Assembly (NCBI RefSeq): GCF_001439845.1
Contig: NZ_JYLO01000012.1
Span: 62,001-126,000 of the forward strand
Direction: 5' to 3'
DNA from: Pseudomonas lactis
Lineage (GTDB): Bacteria > Pseudomonadota > Gammaproteobacteria > Pseudomonadales > Pseudomonadaceae
Length of the DNA stretch: 64,000 nt
Below, piece by piece: positions 7,546 to 16,334 of the stretch. The position numbers were made by a program, and so were the translations under genes. Every line of letters starts with the position of its first letter. Position 1 is the stretch's first letter. The notes beneath the pieces were generated by a model. That model was not told the DNA's origin, searched no databases, and saw nothing but the letters and a program-made list of their open reading frames with translations.

Positions 7546-9942
7546 ATGCGCTATTTGCTGATTTTTTTATTGTGCGGGCTGCCGATGCTCGCCAGCGCCG
7601 TCGAGTTCAACCAGAACACGCGAAGCCTCCCGTTGGGCCGGGTCATGCAAGTGCTCGAAGACCCAACCGATGCCCTGACCATCGCCGATGTCAGCTCTCC
7701 CGCCTATGCCGCCCAGTTCAAGACCCATGACAAAGACACCCTCAATGCCGGCTATTCGCGCTCGGTGTTCTGGCTGAAGGTCAACCTGCACTACACCGCC
7801 ACAGATCCCCGCGCACCACGCACCTGGTTTCTGGAACTGGCCTACCCGCCGCTCAATCGCCTGGACCTTTACCAGAACGACGGCACCGGGAATTACCGCC
7901 TCACCGCCCGCACCGGCAGCGCGTTGCCGTTTTCCAGCCGAGAGGTGAGCCAGAGCAACTACCTGTTCAAGCTCAGCTTCTTGCCCGACCAGCAACAAAC
8001 CGTCTACCTGCGCTTGCAAAGCCAAGGCTCGATCCAGGCGCCGCTGACATTGTGGGCCGGCACCGCCTATATGGAAGAGCAACCGCTGCGTTTGTATGTG
8101 CTGGGGGCCATCTACGGTGTGTTGCTGGGCATGCTGATCTACAACCTGTTCATCTACCTGAGCGTGCGCGACACCAGCTACCTGTATTACATCCTCTATA
8201 TCGCCTCGTTCGGCTTGTATCAGCTGTCGGTCAATGGTGTGGCGGTGGAGTACTTCTGGCCGAACAACCCGTGGTGGGCGAATGCCGCGGTGCCCTTCCT
8301 GATCGGCTCGGCGGCCTTGTTCGGCAGCCTGTTTGCGCGCAGCTTCCTGCACACCGCGCAGCACAGCCGCTGGCTCAACCGCATCCTGCTGGCGCTGGCG
8401 GCCTGTGGTGGGTTGGTGATGGCACTGGCGTTGTTGACCAGTTACGCCGTGGCCCTGCGCCTGGCCACTGCGCTGGCGCTGGTGTTTACCGTGACCATCT
8501 TCGTGGCGGCCATCAAGGCCTGGTACTGCGGGCAGCGCATGGCGCGTTATTTCATCATCGCCTGGTCGGCCTTCCTGCTCGGCGGGGTGGTCAATACCCT
8601 GATGGTGCTGGGTTACCTGCCTAACGTGTTCCTGACCATGTACGCCAGCCAGCTCGGCTCGGCCATTGAAGTGGCGCTGTTGTCCCTGGCCCTGGCCGAC
8701 CGCATCAACGGCATGCGCGAACAGCAGGCACAGATTCTGCTCGATGCCAGCCAGAAACTCGAAGCGCTCAACCAGCAACTGGCCCGCAGCAACCGCCTCA
8801 AAGACGAATTTCTCGCCACCCTGACCCACGAACTGCGCACGCCGATGAACGGTGTGATCGGCTCGTTGGAGCTGATGCAAACCGTGTCATTGGACGATGA
8901 CATGACGCAGTACCAGCAAACCGCCGCCGGCTCGGCGCGGGACATGATGCGCATGGTCAACGGTATTCTCACCCTCACCGAGTTGCAGGCCGGTCGCCTG
9001 GTGGCCCAGCCGCAAGTGTTCAGCCTGCGCGGCACGCTCGACACCTTGCGCCAGCAGTTCACCGGCAGCGCCCAGAGCAAGGGCCTGGCGTTCTCCATTG
9101 ATATAGCCGATGAGGTGCCGGATCGGCTGATCGGCGATGCCGACAAACTGCTCCAGTGCCTGGATTGCCTGCTCGATAACGCCTTCAAATTCACCCACGT
9201 CGGCGCGGTTCGCTTGCGGGTGGTGGGCGTGCCACAAGGGGATGGCCCCTTGCACCTGAGCTTTATCGTCACCGACACCGGTATCGGCTTCGCCTTTCTC
9301 GATGAGGCCACGCTGTATCAGCGTTTCTTCCAGCTCGATGGTTCGATGACGCGTGAATACGGCGGCCTGGGCATTGGCCTGGCGATCTGCCGGCAATTGA
9401 TCGAACTGCTGGGCGGGCGTCTGACCCACCATTCGGAACCCCGTAAAGGCAGCCGCTTCCAGTTGGAAGTGGACGTCTCGGTGCCGCAGCAGATCACGCC
9501 CGCCACGCAAACGCTGCCTGCACAGCGTGCGCCTCAGGAATGCACGGTGCTGCTGGTGGACGACAACAGCGTGGGCCAACTGGCGGTGCGTGGCATGTTG
9601 CTCAAGCTCGGTTACCGGGTTAAAACCGTGGACAGCGGCCCGGCAGCCCTCGCTGCATTGCAAGGGCACAGCTTCGACGCCGTGCTGCTGGATGTGCCAG
9701 AGGGTGGTTTCTCGTTGTGCTGTCAGATTCGCGCGTTACCTGGCTGCGGTGAATTGCCGGTGATCGCCCTGAGCGCTTCGCCCAATGGGCCGGAACGTGA
9801 GCGTTGCCATGGCATTGGCATGACGGATCGGCTGGCCAAGCCGGTGCGTTTCGATGCCTTGCAGGCGGCGCTTGAGCGCAGTGTGCTGCGCGCGGATGAG
9901 GGTGAAAGCGCCGAACATTCGGCGCGTATGCCACTTTTTTAA
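7546..9942 (+). CDS. ladS: Hybrid sensor histidine kinase LadS
   Basis: Inner-membrane hybrid kinase of 798 residues. Order: signal peptide (about 1-18), 7TMR-DISM extracellular domain (about 25-170), seven membrane helices (about 182-385), coiled coil, HisKA with H428 in THELRTP, HATPase with N-box (N545), DTGIG and GGLGIGLAI, then a receiver domain with D672/D673, phospho-acceptor D716, S743 and K765. In P. aeruginosa LadS feeds the GacS/GacA-Rsm cascade that switches between virulence and biofilm modes. Position between thiD and the AidB-like gene agrees with P. aeruginosa. The receiver loop after D716 (VPEGG) is shorter than the usual MPxMDG-type loop. Architecture is clear; the name rests mainly on synteny. 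Confidence 0.88.
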   Translation: MRYLLIFLLCGLPMLASAVEFNQNTRSLPLGRVMQVLEDPTDALTIADVSSPAYAAQFKTHDKDTLNAGYSRSVFWLKVNLHYTATDPRAPRTWFLELAYPPLNRLDLYQNDGTGNYRLTARTGSALPFSSREVSQSNYLFKLSFLPDQQQTVYLRLQSQGSIQAPLTLWAGTAYMEEQPLRLYVLGAIYGVLLGMLIYNLFIYLSVRDTSYLYYILYIASFGLYQLSVNGVAVEYFWPNNPWWANAAVPFLIGSAALFGSLFARSFLHTAQHSRWLNRILLALAACGGLVMALALLTSYAVALRLATALALVFTVTIFVAAIKAWYCGQRMARYFIIAWSAFLLGGVVNTLMVLGYLPNVFLTMYASQLGSAIEVALLSLALADRINGMREQQAQILLDASQKLEALNQQLARSNRLKDEFLATLTHELRTPMNGVIGSLELMQTVSLDDDMTQYQQTAAGSARDMMRMVNGILTLTELQAGRLVAQPQVFSLRGTLDTLRQQFTGSAQSKGLAFSIDIADEVPDRLIGDADKLLQCLDCLLDNAFKFTHVGAVRLRVVGVPQGDGPLHLSFIVTDTGIGFAFLDEATLYQRFFQLDGSMTREYGGLGIGLAICRQLIELLGGRLTHHSEPRKGSRFQLEVDVSVPQQITPATQTLPAQRAPQECTVLLVDDNSVGQLAVRGMLLKLGYRVKTVDSGPAALAALQGHSFDAVLLDVPEGGFSLCCQIRALPGCGELPVIALSASPNGPERERCHGIGMTDRLAKPVRFDALQAALERSVLRADEGESAEHSARMPLF

Positions 9943-9995
9943 GCGCAGTGGCAGTGCTTAACTGAAAAAACCGGCCTCAATCGATCTGTGTTTTT

Positions 9996-10094
9996 GTAGG
10001 AGCGAGCTTGCTCGCGAAGAACCTCAACGATAACGCGCCCCTCCTGGGTTAGCGCGTTGCGCTCAGGTTTTTCGCGAGCAAGCTCGCTCCTACA
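9996..10094. repeat. REP doublet (REPIN), GCGAGC type
   Basis: Inverted pair of GGAGCGAGCTTGCTCGCG cores between ladS and the AidB-like gene. It lies only about 40 bases before the AidB-like start, so it may form part of that 5' leader. Confidence 0.92.
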
Positions 10095-10137
10095 GGCAGC
10101 CTGAAATCGATGCGGCCTTTTTTCCAGGAGGCCCGTC

Positions 10138-11790
10138 ATGAACCTGCATCAGTTTGCCGAAACCCACGACGTCACCAACCAGCCACCGTCCCTGGACGGC
10201 ACCAACCTGTATCGCATCGACGTGCCTTTGCAGGAATGGTCGCGCCGCTTTGGCGCTAGCTGGGCCGAGTCGCGCATGGATGCCTACGGCGCGCTCGCGG
10301 GTGGGCCGTTGATGGCGGCCGGGTTCCTGGCCAACCAGAACAAGCCGGTGTTCAGCAGCCACGACCGTTATGGCCATCGCATCGACCTGGTGGAGTTTCA
10401 CCCGGCTTATCACGAACTGATGCGCACCGCCGTCGAACATGGCCTGCCGTCGTTGCCGTGGGCCCATCCGCAGGCTGGCGCCCATGTGGCGCGTGCGGCG
10501 ATGACGTACCTGCACAGCCAGGCCGAAGCCGGCAGCGGTTGCCCGCTGACCATGACCTTCGCCTGCGTCCCGGCCCTGCGCCTGCAACCGGAGTTGGCGG
10601 ACCTCTGGCTGCCGAAGATCTTCAATACCCAGTACGACCCACGCAATGTCGGCATCGCCCACAAGGCCGGCGCCACTATCGGCATGGCCATGACCGAGAA
10701 GCAGGGCGGCACCGACGTGCGCGCCAACACCACCCGCGCTTACCCCGTGGGCGCGGGCGGCCCCGGCCAGGCCTACGAACTGGTGGGGCATAAATGGTTC
10801 TGTTCGGCGCCGATGTGCGATGGCTTTCTGACCTTGGCCCAGACCGACAAGGGCCTGACCTGTTTCCTGCTGCCTCGGCACCGCCCGGATGACACGCGCA
10901 ACGAGTTCTACATCCAGCGCTTGAAGAACAAACTCGGCAACTGCTCCAACGCCTCCAGCGAAGTGGAATTCCGCGGCGCCCTGGCGTGGATGGTCGGTGA
11001 AGAAGGCCGCGGCGTTCCAACCATCATCGAAATGGTCGCCATGACCCGTTTCGATTGCATGGTCGGCTCCAGCGCCTTGATGCGCCAGGCGCTGACCCAG
11101 GCCAGCCATCACTGCGCCCATCGCCAGGTGGGTGGCCGCGTGCTCAGCGAGCAGCCGCTGATGCAGAACGTGCTGGCCGACCTCGCCCTGGAAAGCGAAG
11201 CGGCCCTGGCCTTGAGCCTGCGCATGGGGCGCGCCCTGGATCATCTGGATGAGGCGCATGAAGCCAAGTTCGCGCGGCTGGTCACGGCGGTGGGCAAATA
11301 TTGGATCTGCAAGCGCGCACCCGCGATGATCAACGAAGCCGCCGAATGCATGGGCGGTGCCGGGTATGTGGAGGACAGTATCCTGCCGCGCCTTTACCGC
11401 GAGGCACCGGTGAATTCGACGTGGGAAGGTTCCGGCAATGTGCAGTGCCTGGACGTATTGCGTGCACTGTCCAAAGAGCCCGGTGTGCTTGAGGTGCTGT
11501 TTGTCGAACTGGGCGATGGCCACGGCCACAAACAGTTGGCGCGGCATATCGAGCAGTTGAAGGCGGCGTTCATGGACACCCAGGACATCCAGTATCGGGC
11601 GCGGCAACTGACCGAGGACATCGCCCTGGCGTTGCAGGCCAAGTTGTTGCTGGAGGCGGGTAATGCGGCGGTCAGCGATGGGTTTATTGCCAGCCGGCTG
11701 GGTGAATCGTCGGGGCGCGTATATGGCACCTTGCCGCGTGGCGTCGACGTGGAAGCAATTGTCGCCCGCTCAACCCCGCAATCGCTCTGA
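10138..11790 (+). CDS. AidB-like acyl-CoA dehydrogenase
   Basis: 550-residue flavoprotein of the acyl-CoA dehydrogenase superfamily, AidB subgroup. Evidence: the long N-terminal extension, the TIGMAMTEKQGGTDVRANTT segment, VGHKWFCSAPMCD in the middle beta domain, and C-terminal ECMGGAGYVEDS plus STWEGSGNVQ around the flavin and active-site base. E. coli AidB (about 540 residues) binds DNA and is linked to protection from alkylating agents, but many relatives are plain dehydrogenases annotated as isovaleryl-CoA dehydrogenase. Which applies here cannot be told. A good ribosome site, CAGGAGG, precedes the ATG. P. aeruginosa has a TetR gene between ladS and this gene; it is absent here. Confidence 0.85.
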   Translation: MNLHQFAETHDVTNQPPSLDGTNLYRIDVPLQEWSRRFGASWAESRMDAYGALAGGPLMAAGFLANQNKPVFSSHDRYGHRIDLVEFHPAYHELMRTAVEHGLPSLPWAHPQAGAHVARAAMTYLHSQAEAGSGCPLTMTFACVPALRLQPELADLWLPKIFNTQYDPRNVGIAHKAGATIGMAMTEKQGGTDVRANTTRAYPVGAGGPGQAYELVGHKWFCSAPMCDGFLTLAQTDKGLTCFLLPRHRPDDTRNEFYIQRLKNKLGNCSNASSEVEFRGALAWMVGEEGRGVPTIIEMVAMTRFDCMVGSSALMRQALTQASHHCAHRQVGGRVLSEQPLMQNVLADLALESEAALALSLRMGRALDHLDEAHEAKFARLVTAVGKYWICKRAPAMINEAAECMGGAGYVEDSILPRLYREAPVNSTWEGSGNVQCLDVLRALSKEPGVLEVLFVELGDGHGHKQLARHIEQLKAAFMDTQDIQYRARQLTEDIALALQAKLLLEAGNAAVSDGFIASRLGESSGRVYGTLPRGVDVEAIVARSTPQSL

Positions 11791-11815
11791 ATAAACACAA
11801 TCCAAATGTGGGAGC

Positions 11816-11896
11816 GGGCTTGCTCGCGAATGCGGTGTATCAGTTACCTATTCAGTTACTGACCCCCCGCATTCGCGAGCAAGCCCGCTCCCACAT
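11816..11896. repeat. REP doublet (REPIN), GCGGGC type
   Basis: Inverted pair of GGGAGCGGGCTTGCTCGCG cores between the AidB-like gene and amn. The spacer is short, about 35 bases. Confidence 0.92.
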
Positions 11897-11975
11897 TATT
11901 TACCGCATTCCAATCCTGTGGTTTCGGTGACGCTTGGATACAGGCAAGATAAAGGCCTGCAAGTCAGAACACAGG

Positions 11976-13448
11976 ATGCTTACCGTGACCGAAGCTTTTG
12001 TTGTCGTTAAAACCGCCGAAGAAGCCGTGGACCGGCTGGCGGCGCTGCATGAGCGTGCCACTGGCGCGCTCAACCAGGCGCTCAAGCAATACCTCAAGGA
12101 CCGCGTCGAGCCCGACGCCGCGCAGCGCGCATTGTTTCGCTACCCGGAACTGCGCCTGACCTACCACTGCCACGGTGAAGTGCCACAGACCACTCGGGCG
12201 TATGCCAAGGTGCAACTGCCGGGTACCTACAGCGTCACCGTGACCCACCCGGCCGCGTTCCGTAAGTACCTGCTGGAGCAACTGGTGCCGCTGATGCACG
12301 ACTTCACCGTCACGGTGGAAGTGGGCGTCAGCCAGCAGAACATCCCGTACCCTTATGTGGTGGAGCAGGGCGATGAACTGGCCGGCTCCGGCGTCACTGC
12401 CGCGACCCTGGCTCGCGTGTTCCCCAGTACCGACCTGTCTGCCGCCACCGATGGCATTGCCGATGGCCTGTACGACTGGGAAAACACCGACCCGCTGCCC
12501 CTGGCCCTGTTCGATGCCGCCCGCGTGGACTTTTCCCTGCGTCGCCTGGTGCATTACACCGGCAGCGACTGGCGCCATGTGCAGCCGTGGATCCTGCTGA
12601 CCAACTACCACCGCTACGTGGACCAGTTCATCCTGCATGGCCTGGAACAACTGCGCAGCGACCCGCGGTTCATCCGCATGGTGCTGCCCGGCAACGTGGT
12701 GATCGACAAGAGCATGGACCACGGCGAAGCCTCGGCCATTGCCGCCGGCGTGGTCTGGCACCGCTACCAGATGCCGGCGTATCACCTGCAAGCCACTGAT
12801 GGCCACGGCGTGACCCTGGTGAACATCGGCGTGGGCCCGTCCAACGCCAAGAACATCACCGACCACCTGGCTGTATTGCGCCCGCATTGCTGGCTGATGA
12901 TCGGCCACTGTGGCGGCCTGCGCCAATCCCAGACCATCGGCGACTACGTACTGGCCCACGCCTATATGCGCCGCGACGGGATTCTGGACCGTGTAGTACC
13001 ACCGAACATCCCGATCCCGGCCCTGGCCGAAGTGCAGTTGGCGCTTCAGCAGGCGGCGGCCAAGGTCACTGGCGAAAAAGGCGAAGAGCTGAAAAAACGT
13101 CTGCGCACCGGCACCGTGCTGACCTACGACGACCGTAACTGGGAACTGCGCTGGGCCCAGGAGCGCCCGCTGATCAACCTGTCCCGCGCCGTGGCCGTGG
13201 ACATGGAAAGCGGCACCATCGCTGCCCAGGGTTACCGTTTGCGCGTGCCTTACGGCACCTTGTTGTGCGTATCGGACAAACCCTTGCACAGCGAGATCAA
13301 GCTGCCGGGCTCGGCCAACGCGTTCTATGAGCGTGCGGTCAGCCAGCACTTGAAGATCGGCATCGAAGCGGTCGACCTGTTGCGCACCGAACTCAACTCC
13401 TTGCACTCGCGCAAACTGCGCAGCTTCGACGAGCCGCCGTTCCGCTAA
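11976..13448 (+). CDS. amn: AMP nucleosidase
   Basis: Hydrolyses AMP to adenine and ribose-5-phosphate in purine turnover. 490 residues: an Amn-specific N-terminal domain (about 1-190, with YPELRLTYHCHGEVPQTTRA) followed by the nucleoside-phosphorylase-like core (about 270-480, with GVTLVNIGVGPSNAKNITD, MIGHCGGLR and AVDMESGTIAAQGYR). The last motif contains the conserved phosphorylase-superfamily Met-Glu-Ser. I chose the ATG at 11976, just after ACAGG; a GTG three codons later and longer upstream frames are alternatives. It is transcribed with rluE or alone. Confidence 0.93.
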   Translation: MLTVTEAFVVVKTAEEAVDRLAALHERATGALNQALKQYLKDRVEPDAAQRALFRYPELRLTYHCHGEVPQTTRAYAKVQLPGTYSVTVTHPAAFRKYLLEQLVPLMHDFTVTVEVGVSQQNIPYPYVVEQGDELAGSGVTAATLARVFPSTDLSAATDGIADGLYDWENTDPLPLALFDAARVDFSLRRLVHYTGSDWRHVQPWILLTNYHRYVDQFILHGLEQLRSDPRFIRMVLPGNVVIDKSMDHGEASAIAAGVVWHRYQMPAYHLQATDGHGVTLVNIGVGPSNAKNITDHLAVLRPHCWLMIGHCGGLRQSQTIGDYVLAHAYMRRDGILDRVVPPNIPIPALAEVQLALQQAAAKVTGEKGEELKKRLRTGTVLTYDDRNWELRWAQERPLINLSRAVAVDMESGTIAAQGYRLRVPYGTLLCVSDKPLHSEIKLPGSANAFYERAVSQHLKIGIEAVDLLRTELNSLHSRKLRSFDEPPFR

Positions 13449-13466
13449 GCGGTTGGGATGGTCATT

Positions 13467-13506
13467 TAGCGGTCAGGCCACTAGCATTGTCGGTCCTGAC
13501 CGTTAG
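13467..13506. promoter_or_regulatory. Inverted repeat between amn and rluE
   Basis: Arms AGCGGTCAGG (13468-13477) and CCTGACCGTT (13495-13504) form a 10-bp stem whose loop contains an inner CC/GG. It has no T-tract, so it is not a standard terminator. It ends about 15 bases before the rluE ATG and could occlude its ribosome site or serve as an operator. Confidence 0.4.
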
Positions 13507-13519
13507 ATGTTCCTTTGCC

Positions 13520-14155
13520 ATGTCCCGTCCCAGCCGTCCCGATTCACGCCGCCCTGGCGTGAAACCTCCGCACTCTGCCGCTCGCCGCGTTGCCAAGGCG
13601 CCACCGGCCGAGCCGAAGTTGATCCTGTTCAATAAACCTTTCGACGTGCTGACCCAGTTCAGCGACGAAGGAGGGCGTGCGACGCTAAAGGATTTTATTG
13701 ATATCCCCGGTATTTACCCGGCAGGGCGCTTGGACCGGGACAGCGAGGGCCTGCTGCTGTTGACCAACGATGGTCAGCTACAAGCGCGGATTGCCGACCC
13801 CAAGCACAAACTGGCGAAAACCTACTGGGTGCAGGTAGAAGGCGAGCCCACCGAAGAGCAACTGCAACGCCTGCGTGACGGCGTGGAGCTCAACGACGGC
13901 ATGACCTTGCCAGCCGAGGCACGGCAACTGGATGAACCGGCATTATGGCCGCGCAACCCGCCGGTACGTTTTCGTAAAAGCGTGCCCACCCACTGGCTGG
14001 AACTGGTGATTCGCGAGGGGCGTAACCGCCAGGTACGGCGCATGACCGCGGCAGTAGGCTTGCCGACCCTGCGCCTGGTGCGCGTGCGTATTGGTGAGTG
14101 GTCGATCGACGGCCTGGATCAAGGCCAGTGGAAGGCGGTGCCGGCGCGCTTATAA
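13520..14155 (+). CDS. rluE: 23S rRNA pseudouridine(2457) synthase family protein RluE
   Basis: RsuA/RluE-type pseudouridine synthase without an S4 domain, 211 residues from the ATG at 13520 (MSRPSRPDSRR). The catalytic loop GRLDRDSEGLLLLTNDG contains the essential aspartate. KTYWVQVEG, IREGRNRQVRRM and LRLVRVRIGEW are the other family motifs. The basic N-terminus of about 30 residues is typical of RluE. The target base is taken from E. coli RluE. The ribosome site is weak and a strong inverted repeat precedes it. The last bases overlap the convergent DUF2788 gene. Confidence 0.88.
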   Translation: MSRPSRPDSRRPGVKPPHSAARRVAKAPPAEPKLILFNKPFDVLTQFSDEGGRATLKDFIDIPGIYPAGRLDRDSEGLLLLTNDGQLQARIADPKHKLAKTYWVQVEGEPTEEQLQRLRDGVELNDGMTLPAEARQLDEPALWPRNPPVRFRKSVPTHWLELVIREGRNRQVRRMTAAVGLPTLRLVRVRIGEWSIDGLDQGQWKAVPARL

Positions 14156-14368
14156 GGCGCCGGATTCAATCAGGCCGATCACCACGCTCTTGATGATGAA
14201 CGCCGCCACGCCCAGCCCCAGCACGAAAAACAGGATGAACGAACCAAAGCGCCCGGCCTTGGATTTCTTCGCCAGGTCCCAGACGATAAAGCCCATGAAA
14301 ATGATCAGGATGCTGACCAGGCCAGTCATCATCCATTCTTCAAACAGGGCGGGATCGATGTTGTTCAT
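14150..14368 (-). CDS. DUF2788 membrane protein
   Basis: 72-residue protein from the ATG at 14368 (MNNIDPALFEEWMMTGLVSI). It has two predicted membrane helices: about 13-33 (TGLVSILIIFMGFIVWDLA) and about 43-66 (FILFFVLGLGVAAFIIKSVVI), with a lysine/serine-rich loop between them. This matches the small DUF2788 family of pseudomonads. Function unknown. It is convergent with rluE and shares its last 6 bases with it. Confidence 0.8.
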   Translation of the reverse strand: MNNIDPALFEEWMMTGLVSILIIFMGFIVWDLAKKSKAGRFGSFILFFVLGLGVAAFIIKSVVIGLIESGAL

Positions 14369-14450
14369 GGGGCTCTTCCGACAAGACAAGCGAGCAGTAT
14401 ACGGCAGCGTCACAGACGCAACATTGACCTGAGTCCTACACCATCGAACT

Positions 14451-14537
14451 GTGGGAGCTGGCTTGCCTGCGATAGCGGTCTGTCAGGTACCGTGATGCAA
14501 ATTGGCCCGCCGCCATCGCAGGCAAGCCAGCTCCCAC
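14451..14537. repeat. REP doublet (REPIN), GCTGGC type
   Basis: Inverted pair of GGGAGCTGGCTTGCCTGCG cores, a different sequence class from the GCGGGC type. It lies just downstream of the Lrp-family gene stop. Confidence 0.9.
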
Positions 14538-14545
14538 CGTTGTTT

Positions 14546-15025
14546 TCAGGTGCGCAGGTGGGTCAGGGGCAGTTCGGTGCTGTTGAGCACCTGGTTCAGC
14601 ACAAAGCTGGAGCGCACGCTGGTCACGCCTTCAATCCGCGTCAGGTGGCCCAACAGCAGCTTCTGATAATGGTCCATGTCCGGCACTACCACCTTCAACT
14701 GATAGTCCGCATCCATGCCGGTCACCAAACTGCACTCCAGCACTTGCGGCAGGGTGCGGATGGCGGCTTCGAAGTTTTCGAAGCGTTCCGGCGTGTGACG
14801 GTCCATGCCGATCAATACATAAGCCGTGAGGCTCAGGCCGAGCATCTTGCGGTCGAGCAGGGCGACCTGGCGGGCGATGTAGCCGTCGTCTTCCAACTGC
14901 TTGACCCGGCGTGAGCAGGGCGAAGGCGACAGGCCGATGCGCTCGGCCAGCTCCTGGTTGGAGATCCTCGCGTCGCGCTGCAATTCCGCCAGAATACTCA
15001 GGTCGTATCGGTCAAGCTTGCTCAT
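14546..15025 (-). CDS. Lrp/AsnC family transcriptional regulator
   Basis: 159-residue feast/famine regulator. An N-terminal winged helix-turn-helix (about 4-60: LDRYDLSILAELQRDARISN, then LAERIGLSPSPCSRRVKQLE) is followed by the AsnC ligand-binding/oligomer domain (about 68-150, with CSLVTGMDADYQLKVVVPDM). Such proteins sense amino acids; the ligand is unknown here. The upstream 400 bases contain no protein gene but a possible RNA gene reading away from it, which could be its target or simply a neighbour. I recall an AsnC-type gene in the same region of P. aeruginosa. Confidence 0.9.
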   Translation of the reverse strand: MSKLDRYDLSILAELQRDARISNQELAERIGLSPSPCSRRVKQLEDDGYIARQVALLDRKMLGLSLTAYVLIGMDRHTPERFENFEAAIRTLPQVLECSLVTGMDADYQLKVVVPDMDHYQKLLLGHLTRIEGVTSVRSSFVLNQVLNSTELPLTHLRT

Positions 15026-15137
15026 TGGGTTGGCCTTTGTCGTAACTATTGCGGTGAATTATCCATGAAGGGTTAAAAATTGCGCAAGCACTGTTTATTG
15101 ACGCAATCTTCGCAATCCTCTGCCCGCCCGGCACGCC

Positions 15138-15342
15138 TATGATTACCAACAGAATCACCGCCTGGACAACAGTCCACAGCAACGCGCCCAATCAGGTCCG
15201 TTGCGGCCGCCGCCCCAGCAGGGTTGAGCCGGCCTCCAGGCTGCACACTGTCCACAAGACGGCGTGAGGTGAGCCAACGTCAAAAGCGTTGAGCCAGGAC
15301 GAAATTCTCAAGGGGTGGCCGACGGGTTACCCCTTTTTCTTT
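15138..15342 (+). ncRNA. Candidate structured small RNA
   Basis: The 427-base gap between the Lrp gene and the DUF6515 gene has no credible open frame. It contains a good -10-like TATGAT (15138-15143), though no clear -35, and ends in a strong intrinsic terminator. Between them are local hairpins, for example TGGAC-aaca-GTCCA near 15163-15176 and CAACG-tcaaaag-CGTTG near 15275-15291. This would give an RNA of about 190 nucleotides. I do not recognise it as RsmX/Y/Z, CrcZ, 6S, tmRNA, SRP RNA or a known riboswitch. It may instead be the long leader of an upstream-initiated transcript. Confidence 0.42.
15310..15342 (+). terminator. Intrinsic terminator
   Basis: Stem AGGGGT (15311-15316) pairs with ACCCCT (15329-15334) around a GC-rich loop and is followed by TTTTTCTTT. 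It reads on the plus strand although no protein gene lies just upstream, which implies a non-coding transcript. Confidence 0.8.
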
Positions 15343-15452
15343 GTGTGCGTTTTGCCTTCAGAAAATAGTTCTCGTGACTGATAACCTGTCTCAGAACCGG
15401 GCGAGGCTTTTCCAGTCTCATGATCAAGCCCCAATCCGCAGTGAGGAAAAGC

Positions 15453-16334
15453 ATGAAGCGCATCTGGCGTATGGCAGGTGTTGGTTTGCTGGTGGTCAGC
15501 GTCGGCTCCCAGGCGATGGCCGACGAACGCGATAACTCACCGGGCCCGGGGCGTGGGCCGCAGGGGCAGCATGAACGGGGCCCCGAAGGTGGGCCGCGGC
15601 CGGAGCATAACCTGCCGATCCAGGGCCGGCCCGATACCGTGCGCCAGACTCAGGAGCCGCGCCAGGGTTATTACCGTGATATTCCCAGACGCCCCGATGA
15701 CAATCGGCATTGGGAGGCCGGCGGCCCTGGTTCGCGTCCGGGTAACGATCGCCCCGGTGATAACCGCTGGCCAGGCCGCCCCGACGGGCATGGCAACGGC
15801 TGGGGCCCTGGCCCGCAACATCGCCCTGGTTATGTCATCGACCGTTTTCCCGACCGCAATTACCGCGTGCCTTACCGTGGCCAGGACTACTTTTTCTCCG
15901 GTGGCTACTGGTATCGCCCCCAAGGCCCGCGCTACGTGGTGGTGACGCCGCCCTACGGCATCCGCGTGCATTACCTGCCGGACTACGCGCGTGAAGTGTG
16001 GGTAGGGGGCTCGCTGTTGTTCCTCGCCGCAGGCGCGTATTACGCCTATGAGCAAAGCACCCAGCAATACGTAGTGGTGCAGCCGCCGACGCAGGTGCCA
16101 TCACCCCCGCCGGCGCCTCAGGGCAACGGCTATGACGTAGTGGCTTACCCGGCCAATGGCCAATCCCCGGCCCAGGTCCAGCAGGACGGCTACGACTGTT
16201 ATCGCTGGGCGGTGCAGCAAAGTGGCTTCGACCCGCGCACCGTGACTTACGCCCCCGATCCGGCAGTGGTGCAAACCTACCGCCAGGCCCAGGGCAACTG
16301 CCTGGGCAGTCGCGGGTATCAGGTGCAGTACTAG
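15453..16334 (+). CDS. Exported DUF6515 family protein
   Basis: 293 residues from the ATG at 15453, preceded by GAGGAAAA. A Sec signal peptide (MKRIWRMAGVGLLVVSVGSQ, cleaved after AMA near residue 23) is followed by a low-complexity stretch rich in Gly, Pro, Arg, Asp and Asn (about 25-125). The conserved core has YVIDRFPDRNYRVPYRGQDY and YYFSGGYWYRPQ-type aromatic segments, then a short hydrophobic helix (GGSLLFLAAGAYYAY) and a Pro-rich linker. The C-terminal 60 residues include a YDCYRWAVQQSGFDP motif resembling small outer-membrane assembly-type domains. I recognise it as DUF6515; function unknown, envelope location inferred. Confidence 0.78.
   Translation: MKRIWRMAGVGLLVVSVGSQAMADERDNSPGPGRGPQGQHERGPEGGPRPEHNLPIQGRPDTVRQTQEPRQGYYRDIPRRPDDNRHWEAGGPGSRPGNDRPGDNRWPGRPDGHGNGWGPGPQHRPGYVIDRFPDRNYRVPYRGQDYFFSGGYWYRPQGPRYVVVTPPYGIRVHYLPDYAREVWVGGSLLFLAAGAYYAYEQSTQQYVVVQPPTQVPSPPPAPQGNGYDVVAYPANGQSPAQVQQDGYDCYRWAVQQSGFDPRTVTYAPDPAVVQTYRQAQGNCLGSRGYQVQY

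Noticed and set aside
10090..11607. A 505-codon frame antisense to the AidB-like gene
   Set aside because: Opposite strand of a clear acyl-CoA dehydrogenase; no ribosome site or family motif.
14546..15342. Riboswitch upstream of the DUF6515 gene
   Set aside because: No core of a known riboswitch class is visible and the terminator is more than 100 bases before the DUF6515 start; a free-standing small RNA is a simpler reading.
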